Part shown: in pieces, positions 1 to 11,652 of the stretch | Numbering within the stretch: the first letter of the stretch is position 1 | How the letters are laid out: every line of letters starts with the position of its first letter | Position numbers and translations under genes: made by a program | Assembly: GCA_031769625.1 (NCBI GenBank) | Contig: JAUIMM010000126.1 | Location: 7,154,001-7,218,000, forward strand | DNA from: Taudactylus pleione | Taxonomy: Eukaryota > Chordata > Amphibia > Anura > Myobatrachidae | Reading direction: 5' to 3' | Length of the DNA: 64,000 nt | The notes under the pieces: model-generated | What the model was told of the DNA's origin: nothing | The model's input: the letters and a program-made list of their open reading frames with translations, nothing else | Database searches by the model: none

Positions 1-1110
1 TGCACAGGTCTCCATGGCAGCCATTTTCTCAACTGTGCATGTGCAAAACACTGGGAAACAAGCCATCTCATTTTCCTGGTGATTTGTGCAGCGCTTCTGC
101 CACCATCGCGGGACTTCAGAGAGGTGAGTATTGAAGAAATGGGTTCTTGCTGTGTGGGCCCCACTGGGCCAAGGGGCCTGTGTGAACCTCACACCTTCCA
201 CCCATTATAGACACGCCACTGCCTTCCTTGCACATGCTAGCAATAACAAAACGAATACATTACTTCAATAGATTATTTGTCTAACATACAGAATAAAAGC
301 AACCCCCTTCCCCCAATTGTTTTGCCCGATACAGCTGAATATTTTGTATGCTAATTTAAATTCTATTTTTGTTCCCCTTGGGATTTTAAGTGATTGTAAT
401 TGTTGCTCTTGAAAAGGCAAACAGATGATGATTGCTGCTTCATGAATATACCAGAAGAAACCCAGCTTTGATTAAACCTGCTTATCCACTTCATAATTAT
501 CTGCATTTTGTCTAGCTAAGGAGAAAAGAGACGGCAAATACACTTCATTGAAAGCTACTTCAGTTATTTAAACATTGTTTTACAGAGGAAACAGGAGATG
601 TTAAGAAGGGATAAATTAATCCACCCCCTCATTGAGACAAAAAAAAATCTAATTTTGCCAACAGGACAATCAACAGACCATCTGCACAGCTAAACTTTAG
701 GCAGAAAGTAGGTTTGAACATTTAAAGCTGGTCAATGCCAGAGCAGTTCAAATCCATTACCCCTCCAGTTTCTCTACACTATGGAAGGAGTGAGCTATTT
801 TTACAAATATAATTCTGGGCATATTTGGGGATTTGGGGATATTAAGTTTTATTTATAAGGACAAAAGTGAAAATTAGTCCAGGCTAAACTAGCATGAATA
901 CTTGCTACTGTATCTTGTTATATGCTAATAATACTCACCTCTACAGTAAGATGCTTGACACTAACTCATATGTAAGCTCATCTGCATGATTATATGATGT
1001 TGGGGAGTTTTACCTTTCAGTTTACCTACTGTATGCTGCATGGATGATAGTATTTATGTCAATCCTTCTGTGGTTACTGCATTCTTATTTAGCTTTTATA
1101 CAAGAGGAAG
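1..1110. other. AT-rich spacer, nothing recognised
   Basis: No coding signal, no tandem array and no paired termini were seen on either strand. Short homopolymer tracts only. It is probably old decayed repeat or host intergenic DNA. Confidence 0.5.
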
Positions 1111-1388
1111 CAGGGCCGTAGCTAGGGTTGTGCGGCCGGTGCCATCGCACAGGGCACCACAGGTCAGGGGGCGCTGTTTTGGCCTGTAAAACTTCTGTTT
1201 ATTATCATTCTTCATTGTGGCTTCCTCTTATTTCATCCCCACCATCTCCTGGCCTCTCCTATCTCTTCCCTGGCCCTTCCCCATGAAGCCATGGCCCTTC
1301 TTTGGGTGCATTATGTCCCTTTGAAAAATGAGGGGGGCACCAATGCTCTTTCTGGCACAGGGCACCAAAAAGTCTAGTTACGGCTCTG
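1111..1388. mobile_element. Short non-autonomous hAT element (278 bp)
   Basis: The left end CAGGGCCGTAGCTAGG pairs with the right end, whose reverse complement is CAGAGCCGTAACTAG. Eight-base flanks agboth sides differ by one base (agaggaag left, agtggaag right), which is the hAT target duplication length. There is no coding capacity. The same termini recur at 12844-14051, and in a related form at 15677-16016, so this belongs to a family that was repeatedly active here. Confidence 0.85.
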
Positions 1389-1396
1389 AGTGGAAG

Positions 1397-2219
1397 AAAA
1401 AGTATAGGCCTGGTTGTATAAAAGGTCACAAATTACTGTGCTAACCTGTTAAAGCTATCAAGGCCATTGAAAGTTGAACAGGGCCCAGGTACTGGGGGGA
1501 AGGGAGCACCCCTCCGAAAAAATAAAAATTACTATGTGTGGCACCACATTCTGCAAAGGGGGATATGCCTGAATACTACAAAATAATATATGTGGAAAGT
1601 ATTTAACTTAATCTTTCATATAGAACTTTACCAGTGACATGCAGTGAGGTAAATGGTTGGGGAGGCACATAAGGGGGTGTATCTGAGTGGCAGGAGCCTG
1701 TCTCACCCCATACTAACTGTAACTCTCCCCTCACTACACTAAGCTTCAGTGTCTATTGATTCCCTTACCTGCATCACAAACTGTGTCTCTTCTTTTCCTT
1801 CCCCTGCTGCTGCTGACTGACTCCGGTGGGTCTTTGAACAGTGCACTTCCTGGTCACATCACACATCCAGTGTCCATCAGGTCTCAATATATCTCATCCT
1901 CCCCCCCTTCCCCCACAGTGAGGCATGCCTCTTTTGGCTTTCTTTCTGTGCAGTATTACTGGTTGTGGTGTAGTCCCACCCCCCACCTTTTCATGCAGTA
2001 TCTGAGAAGTGAGGCTGAACTCTTGTTGCCTCACCTCTCTTCTCTCCCTGAATTTCTAGGGAGCTCTGCAGATTTGCCCAGTTTTAACAAAAAAATTATT
2101 AGAATAAACAAAGAATATTTCCATAAGTTATAAATATCTTCTTTGTATTATTCTAATCATGTTTATATCAAAGCTATGGTGCATGACAGGGAGTATGATA
2201 GGAGAGGGACTATGGAAGG
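1397..2219. other. Spacer, nothing recognised
   Basis: A 125-codon open frame at 1756-2133 has no recognisable domain and low-complexity leucine/serine-rich content; I do not call it a gene. No termini or arrays were seen. Confidence 0.45.
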
Positions 2220-2424
2220 GGAGACTCTAAACTTCATCCATGTGCCTTTTTATCCAGAAAGTTCTCCCCAGCAGAGGCAAATTATGATGTTGGCAATTGA
2301 GAGCTTTTAGCCATTAAATGGGCATTTGAAGATTGGCAACATTGATTGGAGGATGCAAGACATCCCGTCACTGTCTACACGGACCACAAAAATGTTGCCT
2401 ACATTGAGTCAGCTAAAAGGCTAA
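2220..2424 (+). pseudogene. Ty3/gypsy pol fragment, RNase H part
   Basis: Plus-strand translation, with one frame change near 2310, gives the RNase H stretch of a chromodomain gypsy polyprotein: the sarcomeric-like [20 protein letters not shown] motif, an AIKWAFEDWQHWLE segment and VYTDHKNVAYIESAKRL. The reading stops at a TAA that is the duplicated target of the next insertion and resumes at 5459. The element is 5' truncated: nothing gypsy-like precedes 2220. It is a dead relic that would have encoded the replication polyprotein of an LTR retrotransposon. Confidence 0.8.
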
Positions 2425-3344
2425 AGGCCTGATTCAGACCTGCTCGATAGTTGCAGCCACTCGCTCCCAGCGTATGGAAATTCAGTTAAGTGACGTCAAG
2501 GCAGCCGCTCGCATGGCAAGGCAGAAGCACGCCCACTATGTCTGGGCAAGTGATCACTTTGTGTTTATAGACAGCCACCAGCCTGTCTTTAGCCGCCCAC
2601 TTGTGTACGTCATCTACAGGAAATATATACAACCATCGGTACATCATGATCCATCGAATGTGGCCTCAGCGCTGTTACGATTCACGCACAGTTGTGTAAG
2701 ACCTCTAAAGCCAGGGAGAGGATCTTCCACCAATAACAGCCACCCACTATTCCCTTAGTGAATTATTTACACACCGGTACTTAGGTGGCCGCCTGGATTT
2801 ATGCCTCCAGCAGTAGAGGCTTACACAACCAGCAAGAGACCGCAGGACTGCTGACTAGGACAAGACAGGATGGGGATGTGGCAGTCCTTCCACAACTGGC
2901 TAACTGGAGTGAGGCTGCAGTTAATGGTATTAAAACAGGTGTAATGGGCAGGATACACTAGCAGCGACAGATAATGGGTCTCAGGGATGTCCAGGGACAG
3001 TCAGTGATGCAGCTGGGTAGTCAGGCAATGAGTGGCATGACAGTACTAATTGCTGCAGGGCAGGAGTGACCTGGACTGATATGTAGCAGGATTACAGACA
3101 AGCCTGGACTGGACTGGACAAGACAAGAATAGACTATGACAAGACTGACAAAAAACAGACAAGAACTAGACGGATACAACAAAATAGACACAAGGTACTA
3201 GATGACCTTGAGGCCGTGGGGCAGTTTAGAAAGCCGGGATGCGGCATTGAAAGCCGGATGACACTTTGCTGAGTTGCATCCTTTGGGCTGAGATGTGGCT
3301 TTGCGAGTTGGGTAATACTTGGCTAGGAAGCAGCCTGCAGGCTG

Positions 3345-3670
3345 AGGTGCGGCTATGACAGCCGAGATGAGATGCAGGCTATGATGCGGCCTTGCAGGCC
3401 ATGGTGCGGCTATGACAGCTAAGATGAGATGCAGGCTATGATGCGCCCTTGCAGGCCGTGGTGCGTCTATGACAGCCGAGATGAGATGCTGGCTATGATG
3501 TGACCTTGTGGGCCGTGGTGCGGCTATGACAGCCGAGATGAGATGCAGGCTATGATGCAGTCTTGCAGGCCGTGGTGTGGCTATGACAGCCGAGATGAGA
3601 TGCAGGCTATGATGCGGCCTTGCGGGCCGTGGTGCGGCTATGACAGCCAAGATGAGATGCAGGCTGAGGT
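3345..3670. repeat. 57-bp minisatellite, about six copies
   Basis: Units such as GAGATGAGATGCAGGCTATG recur every 57 bp with a few substitutions. Since 57 is a multiple of three, the minus strand stays open for 199 codons (3198-3797) as a 19-residue repeat. This is a by-product of the array inside an LTR; I do not call a gene. Confidence 0.85.
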
Positions 3671-3920
3671 GTGTCTGGAGCAATATGGCAGACAGGTGAA
3701 CTCTGGCACGACAGAAACACAGGCAGGAAGCAGACTGACACGGCTTGGCTGGACTCTGGAATGAAAATGCCACAGGCAGCAGCAGGGTATATTCCACAGG
3801 CTAATACTAAACAGACAGATAGGTGCAGGAACAAAACAAAAATATTAGATCAAAGTAACCTACGCCCCACAGACTGCAGCTTAGTCCACTCTTAGGAGCA
3901 TCACACCTCCAAATCAAAGT

Positions 3921-4681
3921 ACAACAAACAATAGAGTGATCCAAGCAAAGCGCGATCCTTTGATAATGTGTAAATTAATATCAGTCAGGATAGTATTGTG
4001 GCTTGAAACAGAAGAAGAGATGTACAGCAAGTTATGCCTTCTATACAAGTAAGCAAAAATTAAAAAAAATATCTTTCTGGGGCACCTACCACTGCTAACA
4101 GGTAAGCAGATAGAAGTACCACAGAGAATGTATGATAAAGTTCAATGAAATACTTAACAAAAGCACCAACGCGTTTCTGACCATAGGTCCTTCCTCAGGG
4201 TTTTTTTTTTTTTGCTTCCTTTTTGGATGTTTGTCTTTTATAAAGTTTAGTCTTTCATTTTGTTCATTAAATTCCATGTTTTTATGATAAACTGGTGAAA
4301 GGACTTTTTTGACCATTTGTACACAAAATATATTTGAATGTGAAAATCCACCTCCACTAACAAAGAAACCTTTATGGGAACGTAGATACCTGTTCTCAGG
4401 TGAGTGTTGTCTCTAAGGGGGTTTCAAGTGGGGATGTGAGATAAAGATCATGATAGCTACTGTTGAAGGAAGAAAGATACCTTTATATGAATGTATTTTA
4501 TTTGTTTGAGGTGAGTCCTATGAGAGAGACTCCAGAAAAATCAGAAAATGTTCTTGTATAGAAGGCATAACTTGCTGTACATCTCTTCTTCTGTTTCAAG
4601 CCAAAATACTATCCTGATGGATATTCATTCACACATTATCAAAGGATCGCGCTTTTCTTGGATCACTCTATTGTTTGTTGT
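3921..4681 (-). mobile_element. Penelope-like segment bounded by long inverted arms
   Basis: Positions 3921-4049 and 4553-4681 are near-perfect reverse complements (about 129 bp each, a few mismatches). The interior of about 500 bp has no open reading frame of note but carries a hammerhead-type motif at 4164-4206 on the minus strand. Penelope-like elements are known to carry hammerhead ribozymes in their terminal repeats and often insert with an inverted partial copy, which fits. No reverse transcriptase domain is left. Confidence 0.6.
4164..4206 (-). ncRNA. Hammerhead ribozyme-like motif 1
   Basis: On the minus strand the core CTGAGGA is followed by a short helix II (GACC/GGTC around a TAT loop), then GAAAC, then GCGTT with the cut expected after GTT. 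Helix I is only three pairs (ACC/GGT). Helix III would be the self-complementary ACGCGT, so cleavage would need a dimer. The core is intact but the flanking helices are weak. Confidence 0.55.
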
Positions 4682-5458
4682 ATTTAGATAGCTGCAGGAC
4701 ACTGGAACTGTGGAACTTGGGGAGCCGGCAAAAGTTCAGAGAGAGACATGCATACACTGGTTGTCAGACAGTATAACCGGCATGGAGTGAAAGGCTGGCT
4801 GAAACTTAAAGGAAGCAGGGTCCAATCAGAACCAATTCCTGGAGAGTAATTCCTAATCAAAGGCATGTGTGTACCTGCTCTGCAGAGAGACAGCTAGTTA
4901 ATTAGTGAACACATGAAACAACATACACAGACAGACATGAATGACAGGCTATGAATTGACACAGACAAGACAGGATTTCCAGCTTCCTGCAAAAAGCCAG
5001 AACAAGGACAGGACATGATGCAGTATCCCAGTAACAACTATGACTGGGAACTACCACCAAGATGATTTTCTAACCGCAAATCCTAACAAGCGCTTGCGGT
5101 TGTCTGTACCCTACCACAAGCACTGCGAGCAGTTCAGTGTAAAAATCAACTAGGTGATGTGTACTATGACGTTGCCTGTTAATTATGCATGCCCAAGATA
5201 ACGCGTGAAAACACACTGGCATGCCTGCGTCCACAACTCCACTCCCCCGTTACTACTGGCCTGCCCCTGTTACCACCCACAAATGGCCTCTCCTGTCACT
5301 CATTCCACTGGGCTGTCTTTGCAAGGTGAGTGAGAAATTTGCGATTGCTTGTACTAGTTTGCGCACGCGCACTACGAACTACACGCATGTGCACATTAGT
5401 GAACATCGTCTGTAATGAGCAGCCACTTGCTAGCGACCAGCTCTGAATGAGCCCCTAA

Positions 5459-6987
5459 GTCCCAGGCAGATGTGGTGGGCACTATTTTTTGCCAGACACA
5501 ATTTTATTATTTTTTACAGACCAGGATCAAAGAATGTTAAGGCAGATGCTCTGTCATTCAGCTTTCAGTCATTCCAAACTGCAGTGACACCAGTGGAATC
5601 TATTATTCCATCCACAAATATCTATGCTGGTCTGGCACAAGACCTCACAGCCCGGATTTGTGCTTTATATGACCAAGCACCACCCGAGACATCGGCTGGG
5701 CATCTGTTTAATCCACAGAATCTTCATGTCAACAGTGCCTCAGGACATCCTAGTGTGGCTAAGACCTTGGAACTTTTGTCTCGTTCAGTGTGGTGGCCAT
5801 CTATGACTTAGGACTCATGGGAGTTTGTACAGGTTTGTGACATCTGTGCCAGGAAAAAGGTTCCCTGCAGAGCACCTACTGGACATCTTCTGCCTCTGTC
5901 ATTACCTCAGAAACCATGGTCTCACATTACCATGGACTTTATGGTGGACCTTCCTAGGTCAGGCCAGTGTAATACCATTTGGGTGGTCATGGATCATTTC
6001 AGTAAGATGGCCCACTTCATTCCACTGACAGGATTACCCTCAGTGAAGACACTTTCCAACTTAATTTTACAGCATATATTCCGACTGCATGGCCTCCCAA
6101 AAGACATTGTATCGGATCGTGGATCTCAATTTGTGACGACATTTTGGAGATCTTTTTGTGCAGGTCTCAAGGTTACTGTGAGTCATTGTGAGGTATCACC
6201 CGCAATCCAACGGGCAGACTGAGTGGGTAAACCAATCACTGGAGCAATACCTCCAATGTTATGTCTCCAAGTATCACTACAACTGGACAGAGTATTTGCC
6301 TTGGCTGAGTTTGCGTACAATACTTGCCACTCTGCTACATCAGTCTCCCCATTCTTCTGTGTTACAGGAGTCCATCCAAGGGCTGATTCCTTTAACCTAC
6401 TATAACAGGCTTCCAGATCCTTGTCTCCCATCGTTTGACTTCGGGCCATCTGGAAGGGACTTCATCATGCATCTAATCGAGCCCGCGTTTCTGCTGACAG
6501 GCATCAAAGACCGTGTGACTTCAAGGTGGGCCAATTGGTTTGGTTGTCCACAAAAAACATCACACTCCTTCAGCCATTGTAGAAACTGGACCCCAGGTAC
6601 ATTGGTCCTTTCAGAAATATAAAACAGTTTAACGCAGTGACATTCTGCTTGAAATTACCAACATCCCTTAAGATTAACAGTACTTTCCAGTGTTCTCTGC
6701 TCAAGCAAGTATTGCTCTCTGAGTGGTTCCCAGTCCGTGCTCCTTGAATGCCACCACCATTGTTGATACAGGGTCATCAAAAATATGAAGTGAATAAGAT
6801 TCTAGACTCCAAATTGGTGTGGTTTCGGCTTAGTTCCTGGTACACTGGAAGGAATATGGTCTGGAGGAGAGGTTGTGGGTCCCAGAGAGGTTCGTACAAG
6901 CCCCAGACTCAAAAGACCATTTTTTTCAGCAGTTCCCTAGTAAGCCAGATGCTAGAGGACCCTTTGTCCCTCCTCAAGAGGAGGTAC
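5459..6987 (+). pseudogene. Ty3/gypsy pol fragment: RNase H end, integrase, chromodomain
   Basis: Continues the relic of 2220-2424. In order: the RNase H to linker motif FYRPGSKNVKADALS (5470-5550), a degraded zinc-binding HHCC region (5700-5870), integrase core with the first Asp in MDFMVDLP (about 5935), the second in VSDRGSQF (about 6115) and the Glu in HPQSNGQTEWVNQSLEQYL (about 6190-6250), then the chromodomain (YEVNKILDSK near 6787, WVPERFVQAP near 6877). At least three frameshifts and several stops break it. The chromodomain places it in the chromovirus branch of Ty3/gypsy. Confidence 0.85.
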
Positions 6988-7830
6988 TGTTACTTTCCAC
7001 TGCCAGGATTTCTGACTGCCTTTGCAGTTTCCAGTCCTGGCTGTTTCTAGGCAGCAGGATAGCTGTCAGTATTGTGGAAGTTTTTAGCTGCAGCCAGTCT
7101 GTAATCAAGCTATCAGTGTGTGTACAGCTCAGCTGCAAATTAATCTCCAATCAAGGAAGCTGGTTTGTATTTACCTGTGCTAGTTCAACTTTGTTCCTGG
7201 TCGAGTATCTCCCAGTCTGCTGTGATCGTGTTACCAGCCTGCGACCTAGTCACATTATCAGCCTGTGGTCCAGCCATGTTACCAGCCTGCAGCCTAGCCG
7301 CATGATCTATCATCCACATCAGTCTACAGTTCAGCTGCACCATCTGTAGCCAGCCTCTGTTCCTTCCTGTGGCCCAGTTTTGTACAAATCAGCGGTTCCC
7401 ATTCATACCTGTGACTCTTACCATGTAGTGCAGTCCTACCACAGCATATCTCCATCACTACCTGTGGTCCACTCACACTCCAGTGTGTGATCATATCTGT
7501 GAAATTACCATCTCTGCTGGCAACAGAAAACTGCCATACCTGTTGTACACCTGCTGATGTATCAGTCCTCGCCAAGTCCATCGCTTGGTATTCAGATTCA
7601 GCCTCCGCCCAGACAGAGATTGCCAGCTCAGGTATATCCCAACTGCGGACCATCTCTGACCTTTAGGTGTTAGTAAGATAAGTCCACACTGTGCTGAGAG
7701 TCCTGGTGCCAGCCTAAGTACTGGTGTGAATATTCAGTCACAAAGGGAACAACGGGTTGGTGTTATAGGCAGAAGATCTAACTTAGTGACTCTGTGGATT
7801 TATTTTGCGTCACACTGTAGCATCATAACA
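6988..7830 (+). mobile_element. 3' LTR of the truncated gypsy element
   Basis: It begins TGTTACTTTCC directly after the last chromodomain-side codons (QEEV) and ends CATCATAACA, giving TG...CA boundaries. No matching 5' LTR lies in the window because the element is 5' truncated, so the right boundary rests only on the TAACA end. Confidence 0.65.
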
Positions 7831-9030
7831 GCTATGTTATTTAATTTAATTGCAATATCTGGAATTTTTATAAATTTTTTATTTTCCATGCACACAAAAC
7901 ATTTTAATTTAAAATACTGTTACATTAAAAAACACTGTAATTTAATACTTTTGTTGGATTATGTGTAACATAGGAACATATGTTTCATATAATATTTGCA
8001 GGATATTCATCAAAAACATAAATTTAGCAAATATTAAGGATTTCCCAAATGTATTATGGAGGAACATCTCAATTTATGACAGCAGAAGTGGCCTGTAGCT
8101 TGGCATTTCGGCGCTTGGCACCGCAGCAAGCAGCATCTTCAGATTGTTTTAACAGCTGCTACACTTTGCAAAAATTACTGGAAGTGGGTTTCATTGGAAC
8201 CCTCCACAGCAAACACATCGCACATGCATGATCAGCAGACCACATGTGCAGTAGTGCCACAGGGTCCCGAAAAAGCGAAATTATAGCATTAGTGACTATT
8301 TTACTTCTTACACATCACAGGGATGGACTATTTTCAGAAACCCTGTCCCTGGATGTGTATAATAGTACAATCGGCCAAAACTTGATTCTCATTGCCACGA
8401 ATAGCGGTGATAAGAAATTACAATTATCGGGTCTAAAAGCTGATAATTGATAAATATGCCCCAAAATGTTTTAATTACTATTTTTACAAAAGTATTTTGC
8501 ACTAGCATAAATTAATTAGAAAACAAAAAGGTATTACATTCAAAAAAGAAAACATAATATGTTTTGTTGTGCATCAAAAAGGTTTTATAGCACAACATTA
8601 ATTTTGTTGACCTGCAATGTGTATTTTGCTCTACAAATAGGATTTTGTTAAAATATCTTACTTTCTCCTCTGGACAGATAGAGCCCTATGCTCATGTGTG
8701 CACTTTTGTGAAAGTAAATAATAATGTGAAAGCACATTTAGTTCAGAGACTGGAAATACAACAGACTGAGGCAAAGTATGAATGTTTGCCTGTTTGCGGA
8801 GTGTATCTTGCTTCTTTTTACTCCAGAGCTGAGCGCATGCAAATACGGATGATGATTAGTCATAAGCATTTCAATCTCAACTTTTGTCTGAATAGAAGTA
8901 ACTGGGTTGTAATGGGGAGTTTGAATTTGTCAAATGAACTGCAGGCTGTGCAGAGTTGGATGTAAGCATAAATATGCCTGTTTTGAGGTGTATCTTTTGC
9001 ATCAAGTATACAGTACATTTATGGTGCAGT
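7831..9030. other. AT-rich spacer with possible MITE remnant
   Basis: No gene. The end at 8440-8463 (TTGATAAATATGCCCC) looks like the right terminus of an AT-rich MITE family, but I could not find a convincing left partner or target duplication. Confidence 0.4.
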
Positions 9031-9037
9031 GCACAGG

Positions 9038-9383
9038 TGTGGTATGAAAAGTTGACATTCAGAATGTTGACACCAGAATGTCGACAGGTTCTTAATGTGA
9101 AATGGTTATAAATGTCAACATGCACATTAGGTCTACAAGCAGTACTTTATGTTGATATTCAAAAATGTGACATGTCATCAAACATGTAAAATGTGTCAAC
9201 ACATTTAACGAGTTGACATACTGTAGTTTTTTGCTTATTTTAGCCTAACCCAAAAAATAAGCAAAAAACTGTATGCTGACATTCTGGTGTTGTTAATTGT
9301 CAACATTATGACCATATTGACATTTTGAATGTCAAAATGCTTGTCAACCTAAAGCCCATGTCGACATTCTGACCGGATCCCAC
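9038..9383. mobile_element. MITE with imperfect inverted ends
   Basis: The left end contains GTTGACATTCAGAATGTTGAC. The right end (CATGTCGACATTCTGACC) is its imperfect reverse complement, and both halves are rich in TGTCAAC/GTTGACA words, giving a fold-back of about 345 bp. No target duplication could be fixed, so boundaries are approximate and the superfamily is not assigned. Confidence 0.55.
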
Positions 9384-9582
9384 AGTGAAAACTGGATATG
9401 ATAACTAGTTGCAAACCAAGCATACAGCATTGCAAGATGTGTATAACTCTACAAACAGGTAAATTAAACATTTTTCTTGTATGCAGTTTAGCAGTGACAT
9501 ATGCCCAACTTGCTTTCAATTGACCATCAGGCCTAAAACATCATGAGTGTTTTTTTTTTTATTACAATACGTGACCGTCTGA

Positions 9583-9657
9583 TGTTTTAAAGCAGCAGTC
9601 TTTTATTAGGCAAAACCAGGTTGATATTGCCTATTAAAAGACTGCTACTTTAAAACA
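9583..9657. repeat. 31-bp-arm hairpin
   Basis: Arms 9583-9613 and 9627-9657 are reverse complements with two mismatches and a 13-nt loop. It sits just left of the hAT element at 9709 in otherwise featureless DNA and may be the core of a very short MITE. Confidence 0.7.
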
Positions 9658-9786
9658 CTGAGCAGTCTCACAAGGGACTCGCCGATGTCTCAAAGCCACA
9701 GCCTATTACAGAGGTGGCCAACCCGTGGCTCTCAAACCGCATGCAGCTCTATTGGTTTTGAGATGCGGCTAACTGGAATTGTGAAT

Positions 9787-9843
9787 GCTGGCCTCTGAAG
9801 CGATCAGAGGCTAAAGAAGCCTCTGATCGCTTCAGAGGCCAGC
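9787..9843. repeat. Perfect 26-bp-arm hairpin inside hAT element
   Basis: Arms 9787-9812 and 9818-9843 are exact reverse complements around a 5-nt loop. Subterminal position suggests a transposase-binding or fold-back role in the element; a small-RNA precursor is also conceivable. Confidence 0.85.
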
Positions 9844-9969
9844 GTTCCCAGTGATGCAGTGCACAGGTGACGTCATTACGTCCCCCGCGATGTGTGGAGC
9901 CTGCCCTGCATGCCTGCTGGATCTAGGTAGATCCAGGTAGCGGGAGCCAGTGTGGTCAGGTAAGTACTG

Positions 9970-10660
9970 GGCTTGGGGCACTGCATAAGGGGCACTACTA
10001 TAGGGGGCACTGCATAAGGGGCACAAATACAGGGGGCACTGCATAAGGGGCACAAATACAGGGGGTACTGCATAAGGGGCACAACTACAGGGGGGCACTG
10101 CATAAGGGGCACAATTACAGGGGGCACTGCATAAGGGGCACAAATACAGGGGGTACTGCATAAGGGGCACAACTACAGGGGGGCACTGCATAAGGGGCAC
10201 AATTACAGGAGGCACTGCATAAGGGGCCAAAACTACAGGAGGCACTGCATAAGGGGCACAACTACAGGGGGCACTGCATAAGGGACACAACTATAGGGGG
10301 CACAGCATATGGGTCACAAGTACAGGGGGTACTGCATAAGGGCCACAACTACAGGGGGGCACTGCATAAGGGGCACAATTACAGGAGGCACTGCATAAGG
10401 GTCAAAACTACAGGGGGCACTGCATAAGGGGCACAAATACAGGGGGTACTGCATAAGGGGCACAACTACAGGGGGGCACTGCATAAGGGGCACAATTACA
10501 GGAGGCACTGCATAAGGGCCAAAACTACAGGGGGCACAAATACAGGGGGCACTGCATAAGGGACACAACTATAGGGGGCACTGCATATGGGTCACAAGTA
10601 CAGGGGGCACTGCATATGGGTCACAAGTACAGGGGGCACTGCATAAAGGGTACAACTACA
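9970..10660. repeat. About 30-bp minisatellite
   Basis: Some twenty copies of a unit built from GGGGCACAACTACAG and GGGGCACTGCATAAG, mostly 29-31 bp with small indels. The minus strand stays open as a CPLCSAPC-type repeat (9832-10568) because stops are rare in the unit; not a gene. Confidence 0.9.
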
Positions 10661-10799
10661 TGGGATACAGCATAATAGGCACTACTGGGGGGGGCTGGAG
10701 TGACACATAAGGGCATGGGAAGGGGCTGCAATGACACATGAATGTGGGCTGGAATGGCAAGGGAGGGGGCTGGAGTGACACATGAAGGAGCTGTGAATC

Positions 10800-11460
10800 T
10801 TGCTTTTTCAATGTATTTTATGTGGTTCTGGATTTCAAAATGTATTGTATGTGGATGTGGTTTTTAAAACATATTTTATGTGGCTCTGGCTTTTTCAATG
10901 TATTTTATGTGGAATTCATTTTTAAAACATATCTTATGTGGATCTAGCTTTTCAATGTATTTTATGTGGTTCTGGATTGCAATATGTATTTTATATAGAT
11001 GTGGTTTTTAAAATGTATTTTATATGGGTCTGGTTTGTTTCAGTGTCTTTTTTTATTGATCTGGCTTGTTTCAGTATATATTATTTGGATCTGGCTTGTT
11101 TCAGTGTATTTTATGAGAATGTGGTTTTTTCAATGTTTTCTATATTGCTCTGGCTTTTTCTTTCACTTCAACAGTTACCTCCACGGTGAATGTGTGCGTG
11201 CGCTAACAGCGTGAACTACTGTGAAGTCAGAATACTGTGACGTCCTGAGTAACCCTCCTAGACTTGACACTGCAGCAAGGTAAGAGCTGTGGTTGTTTTT
11301 TATTGTATTTTATGTGGAAGTAGCTTTCTTTCAATGTATTTTATTTGGATCTGACTATTTTCAATGTGTTTTATGTGGAAGTGGCTTTTTCAAAGTATTT
11401 TATGTGAAAGTGGCTTGTTTCAGTGTATTTTATGTTGATCTGGCCTGTACAGTATTTTCA
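10800..11460. repeat. AT-rich minisatellite, units about 29-41 bp
   Basis: Repeats of TTTTCAATGTATTTTATGTG with alternating GGATCTGGCTT or GGATGTGGTTT. The array is interrupted at about 11180-11300 by unique sequence and then resumes. Apparent reading frames are repeat artefacts. Confidence 0.85.
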
Positions 11461-11652
11461 ATGTGCTGGGCTCGCCCCCAGCGTGACTAAAAATGGGGGG
11501 GGGGTGACATAAGGTCATGCTCCTGCAAATGTCATACCAAAGGCATACACACAAAAATGGGGCATGGCTTTGTGACAGCTAGGCTCTTTAACTTGACTAC
11601 AGATATATTTTGTCTCTTTGCGTCTGACTGGTTGGCCACCCCTGGCCTATCA

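Larger units (their letters stand above)
2673..5088 (-). mobile_element. Solo LTR with internal insertions
   Basis: The segment starts TGTTACG and ends CCTAACA, the TG...CA ends of an LTR, and AGCGC stands on both sides (2668-2672 and 5089-5093), a 5-bp retroviral-type target duplication. I find no gag or pol in it, so it reads as a solo LTR left by recombination. It is longer than usual because it holds a 57-bp tandem array and a Penelope-like segment with 129-bp inverted arms. Orientation is a guess from purine-rich stretches on the plus strand. Confidence 0.7.
2425..5455. mobile_element. Harbinger-type non-autonomous element inserted in gypsy pol
   Basis: The termini are AGGCCTGATTCAG (left) and CTGAATGAGCCCC (right), flanked by TAA on both sides (2422-2424 and 5456-5458), the 3-bp target duplication of the PIF/Harbinger group. 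Removing it restores the gypsy reading across the junction (ESAKRL ... PRQMWWALFFARHNF). Its own sequence is only about 610 bp; the rest is a solo LTR at 2673-5088 that landed inside it. It has no transposase and shares its terminus with the autonomous element at 33300-40874. Confidence 0.88.
9709..11644. mobile_element. Non-autonomous hAT element (1.94 kb) with two tandem arrays
   Basis: The ends CAGAGGTGGCCAACC (left) and the reverse complement of the right end, CAGGGGTGGCCAACC, are standard hAT termini. Flanks GCCTATTA and GCCTATCA give an 8-bp target duplication with one mismatch. No transposase remains. The interior has a perfect 26-bp-arm hairpin near the left end and two minisatellites that fill most of its length. 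Confidence 0.9.

Noticed and set aside
2474..2758. 94-residue ORF left of the solo LTR
   Set aside because: It crosses the LTR boundary at 2673 and the AGCGC target, so it cannot be one ancestral gene.
3198..3797. 199-residue minus-strand ORF
   Set aside because: It is the 57-bp minisatellite translated: a 19-residue repeat with no domain, inside a solo LTR.
9832..10568. Cysteine/proline-rich minus-strand ORFs
   Set aside because: Pure translation of the 30-bp minisatellite; frames begin and end with the array.
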